Source: Proteobacteria bacterium UBA1847 (GTDB taxonomy: Bacteria; Pseudomonadota; Gammaproteobacteria; Steroidobacterales; Woeseiaceae). Taken from it: a DNA stretch of 8,449 bases. The translations under genes were made by a program, and so were the position numbers. Of the stretch, positions 1 through 5,963 are shown one piece after another. Every line of letters begins with the position of its first letter. Position 1 is the first letter of the stretch. The notes under the pieces are model-generated. The model was not told the origin of the DNA, did no database searches, and saw only the letters and a program-made list of their open reading frames with translations. The stretch is taken from assembly GCA_002338605.1 (NCBI GenBank), contig DDIP01000404.1:1-8449 (forward strand), read 5' to 3'.

Positions 1-1161
1 TCGCTCCCCGATTCGGAAGCGAATCGACGTGGCAAGCGATTTATTGACAAGGCAATGGAGCTGAATCCAAATCACCCGGACGCCGTGGCAGGTCTGGGCC
101 TTTTTTATTCCAACAGCCCGGCGACCAATCAACAGGCAATCGATGTTTTGGAACGTGCGCTGGAGTTGAATCCCAATTCCATCGACGCCAGTAACTGGTT
201 GCAAATTGCGTTGACCGGCGTTGGCGACATGAGGGGCTCAATCGGGATTCTTGAAGAGATGATTGAGCGGGACCCTTTGTATCAACCCGCGTTTAGCAAC
301 GCGATGCAAAAGTTCAACAGTACCGGTCAGTCGGAAAAGGCCGATGCCTTGCTGGCGCGAATGCAGGCATTTGATCCGGATGATCCTGAGCTGCTGCAGG
401 CAAGAGCCACCAGCGCATTGTTTCGAGGGCAGGCGGGAGAAAGCCTGCGATTGATGGAAGAACGGCGCAAACGCGGGCCGATCAGTGGTGTTGGTCAGGT
501 TTACCTGAGCCTTGGACTGATTCGAACCGGTCAATTCGAACGGGCGACCGAAGAAGGCTCACCGTACTTGCGAGTCGAAGCGCTTTATAATGTCGGGCGT
601 AAAGCAGAAGCCTATGAAGACGCGTATCGTTTCGCGGCTGATGGATATCCGGGTGATCTTTTCAGGTTATTTCTCACGGAACATCGGTACCGCGACCTGG
701 CGAACTACCTCGAAGAGCGCTGGCCCAGCATCTCGGCGTTCGCGGCGGAGAATCCTGGCGACGAGTTTGGCCATGACGTTGTCAATATGGTTGCCTTCGC
801 CTACCGTAGTCTCGATGAGATGGAGCGCTTTGACGAGGCGGTGCAGATTGAGGAGCGACACCTCAACAAGATGATTGATCAGGGCGTCACCAATTTCGTA
901 TTTTCAGGGAGTCTCGCTTTTCACAATGCCATGGCGGGCGATCTCGATACGGCCTTCGAACATCTGCAACATGCTGTCGACAACGGCCTGGTGCCGCTGG
1001 GTGAGCCCACTGAGGTCGATCCGCGCTATACCCTGTTTGCCAACGATTCGAGATTTGAACCCATCAGGGAAACAATGCTCTCAACCTTGAATCGTGACCG
1101 GGAACTGGTGGGCCTGGATCCGTTTGAGGATTACAGCCAGGTGTTGGCACGAACCCGGTAG
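1..1161 (+). CDS. TPR-repeat protein, C-terminal part (5' end outside window)
   Basis: The reading frame is open from base 1 to the TAG at 1159-1161, giving 386 visible residues. The ATG at 55 lies inside a repeat and is not a credible start, so this is the C-terminal part of a longer protein. The first ~160 residues show tetratricopeptide repeats: helix pairs of about 34 residues ending in signatures such as KAMELNPNHPDA and RALELNPNSIDA. TPR solenoids bind proteins. The later part (about residues 200-386) is helical and less regular, and ends in a segment with VDPRYTLFANDSRFEPI. That ending resembles the tails of long TPR proteins whose N-terminus carries a winged-helix or adenylate-cyclase domain, but that domain would be off the window, so function is open. 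No membrane segment is visible in this part. It converges on csaA with 8 bases between stop codons. Confidence 0.8.
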   Translation, partial: SLPDSEANRRGKRFIDKAMELNPNHPDAVAGLGLFYSNSPATNQQAIDVLERALELNPNSIDASNWLQIALTGVGDMRGSIGILEEMIERDPLYQPAFSNAMQKFNSTGQSEKADALLARMQAFDPDDPELLQARATSALFRGQAGESLRLMEERRKRGPISGVGQVYLSLGLIRTGQFERATEEGSPYLRVEALYNVGRKAEAYEDAYRFAADGYPGDLFRLFLTEHRYRDLANYLEERWPSISAFAAENPGDEFGHDVVNMVAFAYRSLDEMERFDEAVQIEERHLNKMIDQGVTNFVFSGSLAFHNAMAGDLDTAFEHLQHAVDNGLVPLGEPTEVDPRYTLFANDSRFEPIRETMLSTLNRDRELVGLDPFEDYSQVLARTR

Positions 1162-1169
1162 CACGCTGT

Positions 1170-1505
1170 TCAGAGTAGCCGGGTACCGAGCGGAACCTCG
1201 GCGTCGGGCACACATAATGCGACGCGACCGTCGGCATCGTGAAAGCCGGTGACCAGGCACTCCGACATCATCGGGCCGATCTGCTTCGGTGGAAAATTGA
1301 CGACGGCAACAACCAGCCTGCCGGGCAGGTCTTCGATGTCGTAGAGGTCGGTTATCTGGGCACTGGACTTTCGCGTGCCGATTTCATCGCCGAAATCAAT
1401 TTCGAGTTTGTAAGCGGGGTTACGTGCTTCGGGAAACGGGCGTGCGGAGAGGACACGACCAACCCGTATTTCAACCTTGGTGAAATCGTCCCAGGTGATG
1501 GTCAA
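1170..1505 (-). CDS. csaA: CsaA-like tRNA-binding protein
   Basis: A 111-residue protein consisting of a single tRNA-binding OB-fold, the usual length for CsaA (about 110). Family blocks run the whole length: FTKVEIRVGRV near the N-terminus, NPAYKLEIDFGDEIG, KSSAQITDLY, VVAVVNFPPKQIGPMMSE and a C-terminal VPLGTRLL. In characterised bacteria CsaA is a cytosolic dimer that binds tRNA and has chaperone-like or export-related activity. The related domain also occurs in MetRS and the E. coli protein YgjH. The start is TTG (1503-1505), chosen because the family block begins right after it and a GGAG ribosome-binding site lies 7 bases upstream. The gene sits 66 bases downstream of tRNA-Glu on the same strand with a hairpin between, and I see no convincing promoter of its own. 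Transcription by read-through from the tRNA promoter is therefore an inference. Confidence 0.9.
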   Translation of the reverse strand: MTITWDDFTKVEIRVGRVLSARPFPEARNPAYKLEIDFGDEIGTRKSSAQITDLYDIEDLPGRLVVAVVNFPPKQIGPMMSECLVTGFHDADGRVALCVPDAEVPLGTRLL

Positions 1506-1512
1506 TGCAGTG

Positions 1513-1516
1513 CTCC
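1513..1516 (-). promoter_or_regulatory. Ribosome-binding site of csaA (GGAG)
   Basis: GGAG on the minus strand, 7 bases before the TTG at 1505. It decides the start of csaA, because no ATG or GTG lies nearby in frame at the family's expected N-terminus. Confidence 0.65.
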
Positions 1517-1541
1517 ACAGGTTGGGAGGATATTTGGAAAC

Positions 1542-1560
1542 AGAGGCCGCAAGGGCCTCT
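1542..1560 (-). terminator. Hairpin after tRNA-Glu, probable terminator or attenuator
   Basis: A perfect 7-bp stem (AGAGGCC / GGCCTCT) with a 5-base loop, beginning 12 bases past the tRNA 3' CCA. On the minus strand it is followed by TGTTTCC, only a short U run, so termination may be partial. That would let some transcripts continue into csaA 37 bases further on. On the plus strand the stem is followed by TTCC and faces no nearby gene end. A tRNA 3'-processing signal is an alternative reading. Confidence 0.6.
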
Positions 1561-1571
1561 TTCCGATTGTC

Positions 1572-1647
1572 TGGTACTCCCTAGGGGATTCGAACCCCTG
1601 TTACCGCCGTGAGAGGGCAGCGTCCTGAACCACTAGACGAAGGGAGC
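1572..1647 (-). tRNA. tRNA-Glu, anticodon CUC
   Basis: A complete cloverleaf can be drawn on the minus strand. The acceptor stem is GCTCCCT with AGGGAGT (G-U wobble at 1-72), followed by discriminator A and an encoded CCA (1574-1572). The D arm has GTCT...AGGAC, as in bacterial tRNA-Glu. The anticodon stem is CTGCC/GGCGG with loop CTCTCAC, placing CUC at 34-36 (plus-strand 1611-1613). The T arm is GGGG-TTCGAAT-CCCC. The sequence closely follows E. coli tRNA-Glu, which has UUC at the anticodon. This copy would read GAG only, so a UUC isoacceptor must exist elsewhere. Length is 73 nt plus CCA. A strong sigma-70 promoter lies just upstream and a hairpin just downstream. Confidence 0.96.
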
Positions 1648-1674
1648 GGAGATTTACCCCGGCTGTGCGGGGGC

Positions 1675-1683
1675 TGCTATTAT
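1675..1683 (+). promoter_or_regulatory. Extended -10 promoter candidate for pcnB
   Basis: TGCTATTAT on the plus strand matches the extended -10 form TGnTATAAT except for one base. It lies on the same bases as the minus-strand TATAAT of tRNA-Glu. A poor -35 (TTTACC, 1653-1658) sits 19 bp upstream, which fits reliance on the extended TG. The start would fall near 1690, giving a leader of about 28 bases before the pcnB start. No other position between tRNA-Glu and pcnB looks better. Confidence 0.5.
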
Positions 1684-1706
1684 ACGGACGCATTCTCTTA
1701 CCTCAA
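1679..1706 (-). promoter_or_regulatory. Sigma-70 promoter of tRNA-Glu
   Basis: On the minus strand, TTGAGG (1706-1701) and a perfect TATAAT (1684-1679) are separated by 16 bp. The expected transcription start is near 1672, about 25 bases before the mature tRNA 5' end. The stretch after the -10 box (AGCAGCCCCCGC) is a GC-rich discriminator, the arrangement known for stable-RNA promoters under stringent (ppGpp) control. Stringent control here is inferred. Confidence 0.8.
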
Positions 1707-1717
1707 GCGAAATTCTT

Positions 1718-3034
1718 TTGAAAAACACCGGCAATCCCGGGTCCGCGGCGCCAAAGATCATCCCGCGTCCCGACCACAACGTCTCGCGAAACGAAATCTC
1801 GTCAGCTGCGCTCAAGGTCCTGTATAGACTGCACAAGGCTGGCTACCAGTCCTTCCTGGTGGGGGGAGGGGTTCGGGACGCAATTCTCGACCTGCATCCC
1901 AAGGACTTCGATATCGCAACGAATGCCACGCCCGAGCAAGTGCGGTCTCTGTTCAACAACTGCCGGCTAATAGGGCGACGCTTTCGGCTTGCTCATATTC
2001 GCTACGGTCGGGAGATTATCGAGGTCGCCACGTTTCGTGCCTCGGCCAATCACGAAGATGACGATGAGGCCCATGACAGGGAAGGGCGCATTGTCCGCGA
2101 TAATGTTTATGGCACCATTGATGAGGATGTTTGGCGGCGCGATTTCACCTGCAATGCGCTTTATTACAATATTGCAGACTTCAGTATCTGGGATTACGTC
2201 GGCGGCTTCGATGATGTTCAAAACAAGCGCCTGGTTCTCATCGGCGATGCCGAGCAGCGACTGCGTGAGGACCCGGTTCGCATGCTGCGCGCCGTGCGCT
2301 TTGCCGGGAAGCTCGGGTTCACGATCGACGACTCTGTGGTCAAGGCGATGCACGGACAAACAGGCCTTTTGGCCAATGTGCCGGCTGCCAGGCTTTTCGA
2401 CGAATTCCTGAAACTGTTCCAGTCCGGCTTTGCGGCACGCACATTCGAGTTGCTGCAAAGGCATGAACTTTTCGGCGAGCTATTTCCCGCAACCGAGCAG
2501 GAATTGCGTGAGGACGACAAATTCCTCGCGTTCGTTCAGGCGGCCCTGCAAAACTCGGACAAGCGGGTTGCCGAGGGCAAGTCCGTCACGCCGATGTTCC
2601 TGCTCGGTGTCTTCCTTTGGTTGCCGGTCCGGAAACTGGCTGAAATTCGGCGCGCAGAAGAGAAAATGTCCGAATCACAGTCGCTGAATCTCGCGTCTTA
2701 TGAAATCGTTGCGCAACAACAGCGCCGCATTTCAATCCCAAAGCGCTTCACGGTACCAATGCGCGAGATGCTCTCATTGCAGCCGCGCTTTGCAACGGTA
2801 CGCGGCAAGCGCGCAATGAACCTGCTGGAGCATCGTCGCTTCCGGGCCGCGTACGACTTCTTGCTATTGCAGTCCGAAGTGGGGCTCGCCGACCCGGCGC
2901 TCGCGAAATTCTGGACCGATGTGCAGAAACAATCGCCCGACGAGCGCGCGAAAAGCTTCGAATTGCACTCGACGCCTGGCACCAAGCGTCGTCCGCGACG
3001 CCGGCGCCGCCGGAAGTCGTCCGGGGTTTCGTGA
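1718..3034 (+). CDS. pcnB: Poly(A) polymerase I
   Basis: Adds 3' poly(A) tails to RNA, which in gammaproteobacteria marks transcripts and defective tRNAs for decay. The class II nucleotidyltransferase head begins with LVGGGVRD (residues 47-54), followed by the catalytic DxD in KDFDIATNA (D63, D65) and EVATFR (102-107). RRDFTCNA (140-147) and EDPVRMLRAVRF (184-195) follow. LIGRRFRLAH (84-93) is the signature that separates PAP I from CCA-adding enzymes. A helical body and a very basic tail (KRRPRRRRRRK) complete the protein. It has 438 residues, against about 455-465 in E. coli. No ATG or GTG occurs in frame between the upstream stop (1634-1636) and the first motif. The start given is TTG (1718), and an in-frame ATT at 1712 is the alternative. 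No good ribosome-binding site is visible. First gene of the pcnB-folK-kinase-panB-panC run. Confidence 0.95.
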   Translation: MKNTGNPGSAAPKIIPRPDHNVSRNEISSAALKVLYRLHKAGYQSFLVGGGVRDAILDLHPKDFDIATNATPEQVRSLFNNCRLIGRRFRLAHIRYGREIIEVATFRASANHEDDDEAHDREGRIVRDNVYGTIDEDVWRRDFTCNALYYNIADFSIWDYVGGFDDVQNKRLVLIGDAEQRLREDPVRMLRAVRFAGKLGFTIDDSVVKAMHGQTGLLANVPAARLFDEFLKLFQSGFAARTFELLQRHELFGELFPATEQELREDDKFLAFVQAALQNSDKRVAEGKSVTPMFLLGVFLWLPVRKLAEIRRAEEKMSESQSLNLASYEIVAQQQRRISIPKRFTVPMREMLSLQPRFATVRGKRAMNLLEHRRFRAAYDFLLLQSEVGLADPALAKFWTDVQKQSPDERAKSFELHSTPGTKRRPRRRRRRKSSGVS

Positions 3035-3534
3035 CGACTAACGCTGTCCATTGGTTTCCGGCGTATATCGGGCTGGGCAGTAACCTCAATGGTCCTGCGC
3101 GGCAACTGGAAAGTGCTTTTGATCGCCTGGCGGAGATTCCCAAGACACGATTGCTGTGCCAATCGTCACTGTACCGCTCGGCACCGTTCGGTGGTGTGGA
3201 GCAGCCCAATTTTGTCAACGCGGCAGCCGTGCTCCTGACACGTTTGCCGGCGGTCGACTTGTTGCGCGAATTACAGCGCATCGAGAAACAGTGTGGGCGC
3301 AAACCGGGAAAAGTTCGCTGGGGGCCGCGGGTCCTGGACCTGGATTTACTGGTGTATTCTGATCAGCGGATCGACGATCCCGGCCTGATCGTTCCGCACC
3401 CGGGCATTGCGGAACGAAATTTTGTATTGTTGCCGCTTCAGGAGATCGCACCTGGTTTGTCCGTGCCCGGGCTGGGCCTGGTGAAACGCATTCGAGCGAA
3501 TCTCAATGAGCCTGAGATTTCGTGCATTGGATAG
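3031..3534 (+). CDS. folK: HPPK, 6-hydroxymethyl-dihydropterin pyrophosphokinase
   Basis: Transfers pyrophosphate from ATP to 6-hydroxymethyl-7,8-dihydropterin, the step before dihydropteroate synthase in folate synthesis; cytosolic. The 167 residues cover the family from IGLGSNL (13-19) through SSLYRSAPFG (45-54) and the core signature RWGPRVLDLDLL (96-107). D103 and D105 are the expected Mg-binding pair, and VPHPGIAERNFVLLPL lies near the C-terminus. The start is GTG at 3031, overlapping the pcnB stop in GTGA, so translation is probably coupled. The order pcnB-folK is common in gammaproteobacteria. Its product pathway feeds 5,10-methylene-THF, the cofactor of PanB encoded two genes later. 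Confidence 0.96.
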   Translation: MTTNAVHWFPAYIGLGSNLNGPARQLESAFDRLAEIPKTRLLCQSSLYRSAPFGGVEQPNFVNAAAVLLTRLPAVDLLRELQRIEKQCGRKPGKVRWGPRVLDLDLLVYSDQRIDDPGLIVPHPGIAERNFVLLPLQEIAPGLSVPGLGLVKRIRANLNEPEISCIG

Positions 3535-3540
3535 AGGAAA
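3533..3540 (+). promoter_or_regulatory. Ribosome-binding site of the deoxynucleoside kinase gene
   Basis: AGAGGAAA overlaps the folK stop codon, with the GAGG core 6 bases before the GTG at 3544. This is the clearest Shine-Dalgarno sequence in the plus-strand operon and fixes the GTG start. Confidence 0.75.
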
Positions 3541-3543
3541 GCG

Positions 3544-4218
3544 GTGACTGTCAGTCGGCTGAAAACGAAGGGTACTGCGCCGCGCTACATCGCGATCGAA
3601 GGCGCAATTGGTGTGGGCAAAACTGCGCTCGCAAGGCGCCTTGCCGACAGCCTCTCGGGCGACCTGGTGCTGGAAGAGTTCGAAGAGAATCCGTTCCTGG
3701 AACGATTCTATCGCGACGGCAAGTCAGCCGCTCTGCCGGCCCAGATGTTCTTTCTCTTCGCCCGGGCACGGCAAATCGAACAGTTACGCCAGCCGGATTT
3801 GTTTACCTCGGTGCGCATTTCCGACTACCTGTTCACGCGTGATCGCTTGTTCGCCGAGCTGAACCTGGATACCGAGGAACTGAAACTGTATGACCAGATC
3901 GCAGAAAACCTCGCTGTTGATGCACCTGTGCCGGATCTGGTGATCTACCTGCAGGCATCCGTCGATTCAATTTTGCAACGGTTGGCACGACGCGGCCTGC
4001 CTTATGATCGTTACGTTGAACGAAGCTACCTGGAGCGCCTGACCGAAGCCTACTCGCGTTTCTTTCACAATTACGATGACGGTCCGCTGCTGATCGTCAA
4101 TGCATCACAATTCGATCCGGTGCACAACGACGCAGATTATCAACAACTTTTTCAGCAGATAGAGCGCACGACTGGCTGGCGTCACTTTTTTAATCCTGTC
4201 GCGGCTGCACTCGCCTGA
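3544..4218 (+). CDS. Deoxynucleoside kinase (dGK/dAK/dCK family)
   Basis: Phosphorylates deoxynucleosides to dNMPs with ATP in the salvage pathway; cytosolic. The 224 residues fit bacterial deoxyadenosine/deoxyguanosine kinases (about 205-225). The P-loop GAIGVGKT is at 20-27. EEFEENPFLERFY (44-56) provides the catalytic acidic region. LPAQMFFLFARARQ (64-77) has a Gln (Q67) and Arg (R74) as in the base-binding helix. ISDYLFTRDRLFA (92-104) is the family's equivalent of the DRS block. PDLVIYLQ (130-137) is a core strand, and the arginine-rich LID is RLARRGLPYDRY (146-157). Which base it prefers cannot be read from sequence. The start is GTG with a good ribosome-binding site, 9 bases after folK. 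Its place between folK and panB suggests cotranscription. Thymidylate kinase is unlikely because the DYLF/LID arrangement is of the dNK type. Confidence 0.92.
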   Translation: MTVSRLKTKGTAPRYIAIEGAIGVGKTALARRLADSLSGDLVLEEFEENPFLERFYRDGKSAALPAQMFFLFARARQIEQLRQPDLFTSVRISDYLFTRDRLFAELNLDTEELKLYDQIAENLAVDAPVPDLVIYLQASVDSILQRLARRGLPYDRYVERSYLERLTEAYSRFFHNYDDGPLLIVNASQFDPVHNDADYQQLFQQIERTTGWRHFFNPVAAALA

Positions 4219-4232
4219 TACTCTCGACATCT

Positions 4233-5063
4233 ATGTACACACAACTTGAACAACGCGGCATGCCGCAACCACCTGTCAATGTTTCAACGCTGCGCAAGAT
4301 GAAGCACGACGGCGAGCCAATCGCCTGTCTTACAGCCTACGATGCCAGTTATGCATCGCTGGTGGATGCCGCGGGTACCGACCTGGTTTTGGTGGGTGAT
4401 TCGCTTGGCATGGTTATTCAGGGTCACGATACTACCGTTCCGGTAACCGTTAGCGATGTCGTTTATCACACGCGCAATGTTGCGCGCGGTTTGCGGAGAG
4501 CTTTCCTGGTCGCCGACATGCCGTTCATGAGTTACACAAAACCGGACATCGCACTCGACAACGCGGTACGCCTGATGCAAGAGGGTGGCGCCATGATGGT
4601 CAAGCTGGAAGGCGGTGACGATCAGGTTCAGATTGTAGAGCACCTGGCACGGCACGATATCCCCGTCTGCGCGCACTTGGGTTTGAAGCCGCAATCGGTG
4701 CACAAGATCGGCGGCTTCAAAGTGCAGGGGCGCGAACCTGAGAAGGCTGAAGCAATGTGTGCCGCAGCAAAGCGGTTGCAGGATGCGGGCGCCGATATTG
4801 TCCTGCTGGAATGCATACCCAATGAAGTTGGCAAGCTGATTTGTGCAGCACTTGATGTGCCGGTGATCGGAATCGGTGCCGGGCCCGAAGTCGACGGACA
4901 GATACTGGTGCTCTACGACGTACTGGACATTACCCAGGGGCGCACGCCGAAGTTCGTCAAAAACTATCAGGCCGGATGTGATTCACCGCTGGCTGCGCTG
5001 GAAACCTATGTACGGGAAGTCAAAGAGCGTGTTTATCCTGCGCCTGAACACTGTTTTTCCTGA
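4233..5063 (+). CDS. panB: Ketopantoate hydroxymethyltransferase
   Basis: Adds a hydroxymethyl group from 5,10-methylene-THF to 2-ketoisovalerate, giving ketopantoate, the first committed step of pantothenate (CoA) synthesis. This is a complete TIM-barrel enzyme of 276 residues. Metal and catalytic positions are all present: D56 in LVGDSLGM, D95 in VADMPFM, E126 in VKLEGG and the catalytic glutamate E193 in LLECIPNE. HLGLKPQSV, GGFKVQGR and IGIGAGPEVDGQILV are further family blocks. The ATG at 4233 gives a protein 12 residues longer than E. coli PanB (264). A second in-frame ATG at 4260 (residue 10) gives 267 and may be the real start, but neither has a clear ribosome-binding site. It lies 14 bases after the kinase and 36 before panC. 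Confidence 0.97.
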   Translation: MYTQLEQRGMPQPPVNVSTLRKMKHDGEPIACLTAYDASYASLVDAAGTDLVLVGDSLGMVIQGHDTTVPVTVSDVVYHTRNVARGLRRAFLVADMPFMSYTKPDIALDNAVRLMQEGGAMMVKLEGGDDQVQIVEHLARHDIPVCAHLGLKPQSVHKIGGFKVQGREPEKAEAMCAAAKRLQDAGADIVLLECIPNEVGKLICAALDVPVIGIGAGPEVDGQILVLYDVLDITQGRTPKFVKNYQAGCDSPLAALETYVREVKERVYPAPEHCFS

Positions 5064-5099
5064 TCCGAATCGAATCACATTCCCTCCACGTGAGAACAC

Positions 5100-5948
5100 A
5101 TGAAAGTCGTTAATACCAAAGAAGAGCTCAACGAGCAGCTCACAGAATGGCGTCACGAAGGTGATCATATTGCGCTGGTACCGACCATGGGTAACTTGCA
5201 CGCCGGGCACATATCGCTCATCGAGCTGGCACGTGAAAATGCAGAGCGCGTTGTGGTCAGCATTTTCGTCAACCCGACACAATTTGGCGAGGATGAGGAT
5301 TTCGAACAGTATCCGCGTACGCTGGAGAAGGACACGCGACGTCTGAAAACGATTTCTGCAGACCTGATATTCGTGCCGAGCATCGAAACCATTTACCCCT
5401 TTGGCCTGGAATACGCGACAACGGTTTCAGTGCCACGGATCACCGAAAATCTGTGCGGAAAAAGTCGACCGGGCCATTTCGATGGGGTCACCAGCGTCGT
5501 CGCGCGGCTGTTTGGAATCGTACGACCGGACGTTGCGGTGTTCGGGCAGAAGGACTACCAGCAGCAGCTGGCCATTCGGCATATGGCACTGGATCTGAAC
5601 CTACCGATCAAAATTATCAGTGGCGAAACCGTCCGAGACGACGACGGTCTGGCCTTGAGTTCCAGAAACCAGTACCTGGACGACGATGAGCGGGCCAAGG
5701 CACCGCTGTTGTATGAAACATTGTCCGAAGTCGGTGACGGGCTGCAAAGTGGTGCCAGGAACTTCGCGGAGCTGGAGACGGAATCGGCGGATAAACTTGC
5801 GGCCGCCGGGTTTGCGGTTGACTACTTTGCGATACGCCGTGCGCAAAACCTCGAAATACCCAATCGTGATTGCGACGAGCTGGTAATCCTTGTCGCCGCG
5901 AAACTGGGAAACGCCCGGTTGATCGACAATATCGTCGTCACGATTTAG
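5100..5948 (+). CDS. panC: Pantothenate synthetase (pantoate--beta-alanine ligase)
   Basis: Condenses pantoate and beta-alanine with ATP via a pantoyl-adenylate; cytosolic homodimer in known cases. The 282 residues match E. coli (283). The nucleotidylyltransferase HIGH-type motif is TMGNLHAGH (29-37, H34 and H37). Further blocks are VSIFVNPTQF (53-62), CGKSRPGHFDGV (119-130), VFGQKDYQQ (147-155) and the KMSKS-like LSSRN (185-189). The ATG at 5100 is preceded by a weak GTGAG. It is the last gene of the operon: a minus-strand gene converges 15 bases past its stop, and panD (aspartate decarboxylase, source of beta-alanine) is not adjacent. I saw no strong terminator in the short gap. Confidence 0.97.
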   Translation: MKVVNTKEELNEQLTEWRHEGDHIALVPTMGNLHAGHISLIELARENAERVVVSIFVNPTQFGEDEDFEQYPRTLEKDTRRLKTISADLIFVPSIETIYPFGLEYATTVSVPRITENLCGKSRPGHFDGVTSVVARLFGIVRPDVAVFGQKDYQQQLAIRHMALDLNLPIKIISGETVRDDDGLALSSRNQYLDDDERAKAPLLYETLSEVGDGLQSGARNFAELETESADKLAAAGFAVDYFAIRRAQNLEIPNRDCDELVILVAAKLGNARLIDNIVVTI

Positions 5949-5963
5949 GGCTTGCTGCCTGTG

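Noticed and set aside
1153..1184. ACCCGG...CCGGGT inverted repeat between the TPR gene and csaA, considered as a bidirectional terminator
   Set aside because: The loop is 20 bases long and no T run follows on either strand, so support is too weak.
1967..2464. 165-codon open frame antisense to the pcnB catalytic region
   Set aside because: It is a shadow of strong pcnB coding sequence. The translation has no recognisable family and pcnB motifs explain every base.
2748..3302. 184-codon minus-strand frame across the pcnB-folK junction
   Set aside because: Its composition is arginine- and serine-rich, as expected for a shadow of GC-rich coding DNA. Both overlapped genes are certain.
5947..5960. 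Short AGGGC/GCCT pairing between panC and the diguanylate cyclase gene, considered as a terminator
   Set aside because: It allows only about four pairs with a bulge and no U run.
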